A program made the position numbers and the translations under genes. A DNA stretch of 10,909 nt, taken from Leptolyngbya sp. SIO4C1. GTDB taxonomy: Bacteria; Cyanobacteriota; Cyanobacteriia; Phormidesmidales; Phormidesmidaceae. Every line of letters starts with the position of its first letter. Position 1 is the stretch's first letter. Location of the stretch: assembly GCA_010671975.1 (NCBI GenBank), contig JAAHIA010000136.1, forward strand, positions 1-10,909. The letters are read 5' to 3'. Of this stretch, positions 1 through 5,605 are shown piece by piece. The notes beneath the pieces were generated by a model that saw nothing but the letters and a program-made list of their open reading frames with translations, made no database searches and was not told the origin of the DNA.

Positions 1-148
1 TGACACCGTCGATTTCAAACTTAGGCTCTTTGACGGCAACCGAGTCGAACTGGTAAGCATCTGCGTTGGATGGTGGCGCTTCAAGCAGATCAAATAGCGC
101 AGTAGGAAACTGTCTGAACAAGCGGTAGAACAGTGAATCGCGACGCAT
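1..148 (-). CDS. DUF2887 / Rpn-family putative nuclease, N-terminal fragment
   Basis: The minus strand from an ATG at 146-148 gives 49 residues before the window edge, beginning MRRDSLFYRLF and containing FDSVAVKEPKFEIDGV. This matches my memory of cyanobacterial DUF2887 proteins, often named Rpn-family recombination-promoting nuclease/putative transposase. Those are PD-(D/E)XK-fold proteins of roughly 200-300 residues. The Asp of EIDGV (residue 47) would be the first acidic residue of the nuclease motif; the rest of the active site lies outside the window. The start is chosen because MRRDSxFY is the usual beginning of the family. No Shine-Dalgarno sequence is visible. The gene runs in the same direction as the efflux operon but lies 360 nt past its end, so it probably has its own promoter. 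Whether the gene is complete beyond the edge cannot be told. Confidence 0.8.
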   Translation of the reverse strand, partial: MRRDSLFYRLFRQFPTALFDLLEAPPSNADAYQFDSVAVKEPKFEIDGV

Positions 149-265
149 TAAAAATTGCTAGAGGAATATCATCGCTTCATCATGGCAAATCTTTGTACCG
201 ATAGGTACGCACAGACTACCCGTACGATTAGACATTCTTCCCCATCTTCCCTACCAACCAACCTA

Positions 266-294
266 TTGACTTACGCTGCTCAGGGCCTTATCGT
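266..294 (+). promoter_or_regulatory. Candidate sigma70-type promoter for the 300-472 RNA
   Basis: TTGACT (266-271) and TATCGT (289-294) are separated by exactly 17 nt. The -35 box matches consensus at 5 of 6 positions and the -10 box at 4 of 6. Transcription would start near 300-302, at the beginning of the self-complementary region. There is no plus-strand ORF for it to serve. The match could be chance. Confidence 0.35.
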
Positions 295-299
295 GAGTA

Positions 300-472
300 G
301 CTAAGCCGTTTACCCAAATGGCCTCAGAACTCACGGACCTTAGCGCCACCTGAAGGTAGTGGCATACCAACAGGCGGCTAACCACCCAGTTTCACACGCA
401 AACTAGGCGGCTTGGTTGATTTTACTCTAGCCTCCCCGATTTGCACTATGTACCGGGTTGCTAGGGTTTTTG
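300..472 (+). ncRNA. Candidate structured small RNA, family not recognised
   Basis: This stretch has no credible ORF but many complementary segments. GCTAAG (300-305) pairs with CTTAGC (339-344). Inside it, GCCGTTT (305-311) pairs with AAATGGC (316-322) over a 4-nt loop, with one G-U pair that exists only in plus-strand RNA. GCCAC (345-349) pairs with GTGGC (359-363). AGTTT (388-392) pairs with AAACT (400-404) around the loop CACACGC, and AACCA (380-384) can close around it with TGGTT (413-417). The region ends in a terminator hairpin with a T-run on the plus strand. Alternative pairings reach upstream: 292-298 with 329-335 (7 bp), and 255-261 with 412-418 (7 bp). If used, these would imply a longer, pseudoknotted RNA starting before 255. 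I do not recognise RNase P RNA, tmRNA, 6S, SRP RNA or a known riboswitch. The strand is inferred from G-U pairs and the T-run; the 5' end is uncertain. Confidence 0.45.
424..471 (+). terminator. Rho-independent-type terminator, plus strand
   Basis: ACTCTAGC (424-431) pairs with GCTAGGGT (460-467), including one G-U. An inner stem CCCG (435-438)/CGGG (454-457) extends it across a small internal loop, and TTTTT follows at 467-471. On the minus strand no U-run would follow the hairpin, so it is directional. It does not serve the efflux operon, which is transcribed the other way. Its only apparent client is a transcript starting within 149-423. Confidence 0.5.
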
Positions 473-508
473 AGTTCTGTTTCCTCGGGCGATCTTAATT
501 AAATAGGG

Positions 509-3500
509 CTAAACCCCCGTACCCGCCATTTCGCGATCGCGGGGTTTCTCTTTGTCGCGATCGTCAGGCTCGTCATCGGCGGGCAAAAACCGATCGCTGA
601 GCTGCTTCACGACGATATAGAGAATCGGCACAACAAACAGGCTCAAAAAGGTGGCAACAAACATGCCGCCAAAGACGGCCGTGCCGAGCGACTGACGGCT
701 GCCGGCGCCGGCACCGGTGGCAATCACCAGCGGGAAGATGCTGCTCAGCGTTGAGATCGCCGTCATTAGGATCGGGCGCATCCGCTGCTGGGCAGCTTCT
801 AGCGCGGCTTTGACAATAGGCTTGCCCTGCTCGCGCAGCTGGTTAGCAAATTCGACAATCAGAATCGAGTTCTTACTGGCCAGGCCAATCAGCATCACCA
901 GACCAATCTGACAGTAGACGTCGTTCGGCAGACCGCGCAGCGACTGAGCCAGCAGCGCTCCCAGCACCGCCAGCGGTACGGCAAAGAGAATAATCACCGG
1001 GTCGACATAGCTCTCGTACTGCGCTGCCAGCACCAGGAAGACAAAGATAATCCCCAGGCCAAAAATGATCGGGGCCTGGTTGCCTGACTGGATCTCTTCT
1101 AGCGCTGTACCAGACCATTCATAGCCCAGACTAGCGGGCAGTACCTGACTGGCAACCTGCTCCATGGTGTCAATCGCAGCGCCAGAGCTAACGCCCGGTG
1201 CGGCCTGACCGTTAATCGCAATTGAGCGAAAGAGATTGTAGTGATTGATCGTCTGCGCACCGGTGGTTTCGGTGACCGTGATCAGATTGCCGAGGGGAAT
1301 CATGCGATCGCGGCCTGAGCGCACATAGAGCTTGCCGATATCGCTGGGCTTCGAGCGATACTGCTCGTCGGCCTGCACATAGACGCGATAGGTGCGCCCC
1401 TGCAGCGTAAAGTCGTTGACGTAGCGCGATCCTAGATAGGTTTGTAGCGTGCTGAAGATGTCATCCACATCGACATCTAGCGACTTAGCTTTCTCACGAT
1501 CGACCTCGATCTGCAGCTGCGGCGTGCTAGCAGCGTAGGTGCTAAAGACCTGCTGCAGGTTCTCATTCTGATTGGCCACACCGAGCAGCGCAAACATATT
1601 CTGCACCAGCGTATCTAGCCCCGAATTGCCGCGCCGATCTTGCAGCTGAAATTCAAAGCCACCAAAGCTGCTCAGGCCCTGAATCGCCGGCGGGTTCACT
1701 GGCAGCACGCGGGCTTCGGTAATCTGTGAGAACTGGCCAAACAGCTGCTGAATCAGGCTAAAAGCCGAGACGCCATCCGGGCGCTCTTCCCAAGGCACTA
1801 GCGTGGTGAAAATTACGCCGTTGTTGGCAGTGTTGCCGCTAAAGCTAAAGCCGCCCACTGCAAAGGTAGCGCGCACGCCCTCCTGAGCCAAAATGGTCTC
1901 TTCGATCTGGCTCATGACGCGGCTGGTCTGGTTCAAAGAAGTCCCTTCTGGCCCCTGAATTAGAGTAATGAAATAGCCCTGGTCTTCATCTGGCAGGAAG
2001 GCAGAGGGCACGCTGGTATAGAGCCAGCCGGTGATCACCAGCAGCGCCACAAAAGCCGCTAGCACCAGCGATTTCACTCGGGTTAAAAAGCGCAGCGTGT
2101 CGCGATACTGATCGCGCAGCCAGTCGAGACCCTGGTTGAACTTACTAAACAGGCGACCTAGCCAGCCGCCTGTGCCCTGCTTGCGCCGCAGCAGCAGCCC
2201 CGAGAGCGTCGGGGTGAGCGTGAGGGCATTGAAGGTAGACAGCGCGATCGCAAAGGCAATCGTCAGCGCAAACTGGCGATAGAGCGCGCCGGTCGTACCT
2301 GGAAAAAATGCCACCGGAATAAACACGGCCATCAGTACCAGCGAGGTGGCAATCACCGCGCCGGTCAGCTCTTTCATTGACTGGATAGCAGCCTGCTTGG
2401 GCGGCAGATTCTGATACTGAATCTTGGCTGAGATATCTTCAACCACGACAATCGCATCGTCTACCACCATGCCGGTAGCCAGCGTCAGGCCAAACAGCGT
2501 CAGACTGTTGATTGAGAAGCCAAAGATTTTGATGATGGCGAACGTCCCAATCAGCGCCACCGGAATAGTGATGGCTGGAATCACCGTCGTGCGCCAGTCT
2601 TGCAAAAAGATAAAGATTACCAGCACCACCAGGCCCACGGCCTGTACCAGCGTCCAGATAACGCGCGAGAGCGACTGCTCAACAAATTCAGTCGTATCAA
2701 AGCCGATGCCGTACTCCATCCCCGGCGGAAATTCTGCGGATAGTTCCGCCATCTTCTCCTTCACACCCTGCGCAACGGCCAGCGCGTTGCTGCCCGGCAG
2801 CTGAAAAATGCCAAGACCCACGGCCTCGTTGCCGCGAAAGCGCAAAAACGTGTTGTAATTTTCAGCACCGAGCTCGGCTCGGCCCACGTCTTTGAGCGTC
2901 ACCAGCTCGCCATTCTCCCCGGTCTTGATCACCAAGTCTTCAAACTCGGAGACATCCTGCAGCCGACTCACCGCTCGCAGGTCAATCTGAAAGGTCTGAT
3001 CGTCCGGAGCCGGAGCCTGCCCAATCTGACCAGCGCCCACCTGAATATTTTGCTCGCGCAGGGCGCTGGCCACATCGTCAGCCGTCAAATTGCGGCTAGC
3101 CAGCCGATTCGGGTCGAGCCACAGCCGCATGGCGTAGGTTCGTTCTCCAAAGATAATCACGTTGCCGACGCCGGGCACCCGCCGCAGCGCATCCACCATG
3201 TAGAGATCGGCGTAGTTGCTCAGAAAAACGTTGTCGTAGGTGCCGTCAGCTGAAAACAGGCTCATCGCCAGCAAAATGTTGCTGTTCTGCTTCGAGACGG
3301 TCACGCCCGTCTGGCGCACCGAGTCGGGCAGCTGCGGCTCGGCTAGCGACACGCGGTTTTGCACATCGACGGCAGCAATGTCTTTATCACGGCTGGCATC
3401 AAACGTGACGGTGATGCTGCTAATGCCGTTGTTGCTGCTATTGGAGGTGATGTAGCGCATCCCCTCAACGCCGTTGATTTCTCGCTCAACCACCGTAGTG

Positions 3501-3682
3501 ACGGCTTTCTCAACCGTTTCGGCATCAGCTCCGATGTAGTTGGCTGTGACCTCAATTTGAGTCGGGCTGATGTCGGGATACTGGGCAATCGGCAGTGTCG
3601 GAATGCTCACCGCCCCAATCAGCAAAATGATGATGGCGCAGACGGTAGCAAAAACAGGCCGCTTAATAAAATAGTTGACCAT
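509..3682 (-). CDS. RND multidrug efflux pump, HAE1/AcrB family inner-membrane subunit
   Basis: The 1057-residue protein has the usual length of a hydrophobe/amphiphile-type RND proton antiporter, the trimeric inner-membrane pump of a tripartite efflux system. It starts MVNYFIKRPVFATV, the family's standard opening. TM1 is at about 10-29, followed by a large periplasmic porter/docking loop to about 336, TM2-TM6, a second periplasmic loop at about 565-865, and TM8-TM12. The proton-relay residues are present: Asp408 and Asp409 in GMVVDDAIVVVED and Lys937 in GLASKNSILIVEF, matching E. coli AcrB D407, D408 and K940. The last 25 or so residues form a charged cytoplasmic tail rich in Asp, Glu, Arg and Lys. 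An AAGG sequence (minus strand, 3694-3691) lies 8 nt before the ATG and supports this start. The adaptor gene ends 42 nt upstream, so the two are co-transcribed. The substrate cannot be read from sequence. The gene looks intact, and the family call is secure. Confidence 0.96.
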   Translation of the reverse strand: MVNYFIKRPVFATVCAIIILLIGAVSIPTLPIAQYPDISPTQIEVTANYIGADAETVEKAVTTVVEREINGVEGMRYITSNSSNNGISSITVTFDASRDKDIAAVDVQNRVSLAEPQLPDSVRQTGVTVSKQNSNILLAMSLFSADGTYDNVFLSNYADLYMVDALRRVPGVGNVIIFGERTYAMRLWLDPNRLASRNLTADDVASALREQNIQVGAGQIGQAPAPDDQTFQIDLRAVSRLQDVSEFEDLVIKTGENGELVTLKDVGRAELGAENYNTFLRFRGNEAVGLGIFQLPGSNALAVAQGVKEKMAELSAEFPPGMEYGIGFDTTEFVEQSLSRVIWTLVQAVGLVVLVIFIFLQDWRTTVIPAITIPVALIGTFAIIKIFGFSINSLTLFGLTLATGMVVDDAIVVVEDISAKIQYQNLPPKQAAIQSMKELTGAVIATSLVLMAVFIPVAFFPGTTGALYRQFALTIAFAIALSTFNALTLTPTLSGLLLRRKQGTGGWLGRLFSKFNQGLDWLRDQYRDTLRFLTRVKSLVLAAFVALLVITGWLYTSVPSAFLPDEDQGYFITLIQGPEGTSLNQTSRVMSQIEETILAQEGVRATFAVGGFSFSGNTANNGVIFTTLVPWEERPDGVSAFSLIQQLFGQFSQITEARVLPVNPPAIQGLSSFGGFEFQLQDRRGNSGLDTLVQNMFALLGVANQNENLQQVFSTYAASTPQLQIEVDREKAKSLDVDVDDIFSTLQTYLGSRYVNDFTLQGRTYRVYVQADEQYRSKPSDIGKLYVRSGRDRMIPLGNLITVTETTGAQTINHYNLFRSIAINGQAAPGVSSGAAIDTMEQVASQVLPASLGYEWSGTALEEIQSGNQAPIIFGLGIIFVFLVLAAQYESYVDPVIILFAVPLAVLGALLAQSLRGLPNDVYCQIGLVMLIGLASKNSILIVEFANQLREQGKPIVKAALEAAQQRMRPILMTAISTLSSIFPLVIATGAGAGSRQSLGTAVFGGMFVATFLSLFVVPILYIVVKQLSDRFLPADDEPDDRDKEKPRDREMAGTGV

Positions 3683-3724
3683 GGAAGATGCCTTGAGCGA
3701 TGGGCAGGCCGGATGGCCGGATAG

Positions 3725-5152
3725 CTATGAGCCGCTATTGGACTGAGCGCCGCTGCTAGCGGCCGACTCGGATTCAGACTGAGGCGCAATTGGCGTGCCG
3801 TCCTGCAGGTTGAGCAGCCCGGAAGTGACGATAGTTTCGCCCGGCGAGAGGCCATCGAGCACCTGATAGCTGTTGCCCTGCATATCGCCTAGCGTGACCG
3901 GGCGCAGCTTCGCCACCTGCTGCGGTGCCTGATCTTGGCCCTGAGGCTGGCTTTGAGACTGGCCTTGGGCGGCGCCAGCTTCCCCCTCAGACGGCTCTGG
4001 CTCGGCTGTGACATAGACAAACGTCTGCCCACCCAACCGCGTCACGGCCGTGGCCGGCACCAGTAGCCCCGGGCCTTCTTCCAAAATGACGCGCACGTCG
4101 ATGCGCTGATTGTCTTGCAGACGACCCGCACCGCCTGAAAATCGCGCTTTGGCTAGCACGGTCTGCGTATCGGGGTCGGTCTGGGGTGAAATAAAGCTAA
4201 TGGCCCCCGTGGTAATCGGCGTATCGCTGCCAAAGGTCAGCAGCTCAACCGGCATGCCCACTCGCATTTGCTCGGCCTGCTCGGTCGGTACCGAAATTTC
4301 TAGCTCTAGATCGTTATTCTGGGTAATCGTTGTTAGCGTGCTGCCAGCCTGCACGTAGTCGCCCAGCTCTACCTCAATGTCGCCAACCGTGCCGGCAATC
4401 GGGGCTGTGACAGTTTTATCTAGCAGATCTTCCTGGGTGGCGGCGGCAGTGGCTTCTGACTGAGTTAAAAAGGCATCGGCCTGGTTTAGGCTAGCCCGGG
4501 CCGCTTCAATCTCTTGCGCTGAAGCCGCCAAAGATGAAACTGCGGCGCTGCGATCGCGCGCTACCTCATCGAGCTCCTGCTGGGCTAGGGCACCGGCAGC
4601 CACCAGCCGCTGCGCTCGGTCGTATTCAGTATTTTGCAGCTCGACTTCAGCTTCGAGACGAATGCGCTGGGCCTCGAGCGATCGCAGCTGCGCTCTGGCA
4701 TTATCCCGCGCTGAGCGAGCCGCGCTGACGCTAGCCAAAGCCGCATTCAGCTCAGCCTGAGAGCGATCGGCACTGAGCTCCATCACCGGGTCGCCGGCGG
4801 CCACCTGATCGCCAGACGACACGTAGATACGTGTGATTCGACCCGAAGCTTCAGGCTGCAGGACAACGCCCGCCTGAGAATCCAGCGTGCCGACAAACTC
4901 GGCCTGCTCGCGCACCGTAGTCGACTGCATCCGCTCTAGCGTCACCGGCACCGCCTGCGGCCCGCCTGCTTGGGGTCCGCCTTTCGGTCCAAACAGCCGC
5001 CACAGGGCAAACCCACCGCCGGCAATCACAATCAAAGCTGCGGCTGCTAGCAGCCAGTTTCGCGGATTCTGAGCCAGCGGCTGCGGCTTTGCTACAGACT
5101 CCATCACCGACGTTTCGGCTGCGGCAGACTGAGAGCTAGATGGAGAAACCAT
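3725..5152 (-). CDS. RND efflux periplasmic adaptor (membrane fusion protein, AcrA/HlyD-like)
   Basis: This 475-residue protein should bridge the pump encoded just downstream to an outer-membrane channel. Residues 1-30 are cytoplasmic and Ser/Ala-rich, and one membrane anchor lies at about 33-53. There is no lipobox Cys, so it is anchored by a helix and not by lipid, unlike E. coli AcrA. The first half of the lipoyl domain is at about 92-126 (LQPEASGRITRIYVSSGDQV). A long Ala/Glu/Arg/Gln-rich alpha-hairpin coiled coil spans about 128-245, and the second lipoyl half about 247-279 (TAPIAGTVGDIEVELGDYV). Beta-barrel and membrane-proximal domains follow to about 455. Residues 384-412 are an inserted low-complexity Gln/Ser/Gly linker between strands, and the C-terminus is Ser-rich. 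No good Shine-Dalgarno sequence precedes the ATG at 5152. Met17 (at 5104) is an alternative start that keeps the anchor. A hairpin and a TetR-like operator lie upstream. Confidence 0.93.
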   Translation of the reverse strand: MVSPSSSQSAAAETSVMESVAKPQPLAQNPRNWLLAAAALIVIAGGGFALWRLFGPKGGPQAGGPQAVPVTLERMQSTTVREQAEFVGTLDSQAGVVLQPEASGRITRIYVSSGDQVAAGDPVMELSADRSQAELNAALASVSAARSARDNARAQLRSLEAQRIRLEAEVELQNTEYDRAQRLVAAGALAQQELDEVARDRSAAVSSLAASAQEIEAARASLNQADAFLTQSEATAAATQEDLLDKTVTAPIAGTVGDIEVELGDYVQAGSTLTTITQNNDLELEISVPTEQAEQMRVGMPVELLTFGSDTPITTGAISFISPQTDPDTQTVLAKARFSGGAGRLQDNQRIDVRVILEEGPGLLVPATAVTRLGGQTFVYVTAEPEPSEGEAGAAQGQSQSQPQGQDQAPQQVAKLRPVTLGDMQGNSYQVLDGLSPGETIVTSGLLNLQDGTPIAPQSESESAASSGAQSNSGS

Positions 5153-5161
5153 GAAGGAAAT

Positions 5162-5177
5162 CGTATCGGCAGATACG
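5162..5177 (-). promoter_or_regulatory. Hairpin in the leader of the adaptor gene
   Basis: CGTATC (5162-5167) and GATACG (5172-5177) form a perfect 6-bp inverted repeat around a 4-nt loop. In the efflux mRNA this hairpin would end 9 nt before the adaptor ATG, where a ribosome would bind. It could modulate translation, or be a DNA operator half-site pair. It is short enough to be chance. Confidence 0.35.
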
Positions 5178-5296
5178 TCAGCGTTTAATAACTAAGTCCA
5201 AGTTTGGCTGGCAATCGAGAAAGAAAAGAGAGGGCTGCCTACGCTCTCGAAAAACCAGCAGTAGTTCTAGAATATCGAACTTTAAGTAATTTGTAC

Positions 5297-5323
5297 GTTT
5301 AAATTAAACTGATCGGTTCAGTT
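5297..5323. promoter_or_regulatory. TetR-like operator: two overlapping dyads
   Basis: AACTGA (5307-5312), spacer TCGGT, TCAGTT (5318-5323) is a perfect inverted repeat of the size and style bound by TetR/AcrR-family repressors. Its reverse strand reads AACTGAACCGATCAGTT. It overlaps by 3 nt a second perfect odd palindrome, GTTTAA-A-TTAAAC (5297-5309). The pair lies about 145-170 nt upstream of the adaptor ATG. RND operons are commonly controlled by TetR-type repressors that sense pump substrates. No regulator gene is in the window, so its identity is inferred only from site shape. Confidence 0.5.
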
Positions 5324-5395
5324 CGCACATCTAACCTAAGCTAGATGCGACTGTAAAGCTGTCAGACTAACTACATCGCGTAAAAATGCGCGAAA

Positions 5396-5436
5396 TGGCG
5401 TATTCAAGCCAAAAGCGCTCGGAATACGCTGAGCGC
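5396..5436. promoter_or_regulatory. Two mutually exclusive hairpins upstream of dnaE
   Basis: GCGTATTC (5398-5405) and GAATACGC (5422-5429) are perfect 8-bp arms around a 16-nt loop, extendable by two G-U pairs in plus-strand RNA (5396-5397 with 5430-5431). The loop contains GCGCTC (5415-5420), which can instead pair with GAGCGC (5431-5436). Only one hairpin can form at a time. No T-run follows either. It could be a leader switch, a protein-binding dyad or a remnant of a repeat. Confidence 0.35.
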
Positions 5437-5527
5437 CTTCAATCAAATCCGCGATGGATACTAGATACAGGGGGGAAAATCGGCTAATCTAAAACTCATG
5501 CTCTACAGATAGCGTTTTAACGGATAG

Positions 5528-5539
5528 CCGCGATCGCGG
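5528..5539. repeat. HIP1 palindrome (extended copy)
   Basis: CCGCGATCGCGG is a perfect 12-bp palindrome centred on the HIP1 octamer GCGATCGC. Other copies of the octamer start at 533, 1304, 2244, 4550, 4678, 5708, 8223 and 8688. HIP1 is a highly iterated cyanobacterial motif. This is the only copy in an intergenic region here. Confidence 0.85.
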
Positions 5540-5605
5540 CCGTCAGGCTTGAAAGCAGCGCCGTCTATAAAGTAAATTTGTACTATATTCGCAGTAGGCT
5601 CGCCC

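Larger units (their letters stand above)
5153..5605. other. Divergent intergenic region between the efflux operon and dnaE
   Basis: These 453 nt hold no credible ORF. They must carry the leftward promoter of the efflux operon and the rightward promoter of dnaE. Visible elements are a 16-nt hairpin at 5162-5177, paired dyads at 5297-5323, overlapping hairpins at 5396-5436 and a HIP1 palindrome at 5528-5539. AT-rich -10-like hexamers TATAAA (5566-5571) and TATATT (5584-5589) precede dnaE, but neither has a convincing -35 at 16-18 nt. I could not fix either start point. Confidence 0.7.

Noticed and set aside
149..508. Known RNA gene (RNase P RNA, tmRNA, 6S, SRP RNA, cobalamin riboswitch) or group I intron
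   Set aside because: None of the conserved core sequences I know for these is present on either strand, and no tRNA halves flank the region.
873..1118. Minus-strand 81-codon frame inside the efflux pump gene
   Set aside because: It overlaps the pump gene in another frame, and the pump frame carries all conserved motifs. It is a high-GC shadow. The same applies to the other frames lying inside the pump, adaptor and dnaE genes.
5228..5248. GAGAG/CTCTC hairpin followed by a T-rich run on the minus strand, as an attenuator of the efflux leader
   Set aside because: The stem has only 5 bp, a loop of 11 nt and a T-run broken by C. It is too weak to call a terminator.
5549..5571. TTGAAA and TATAAA as the dnaE promoter
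   Set aside because: The spacer is only 11 nt. The nearer TATATT (5584-5589) would leave a leader of about 10 nt and also lacks a -35 box.
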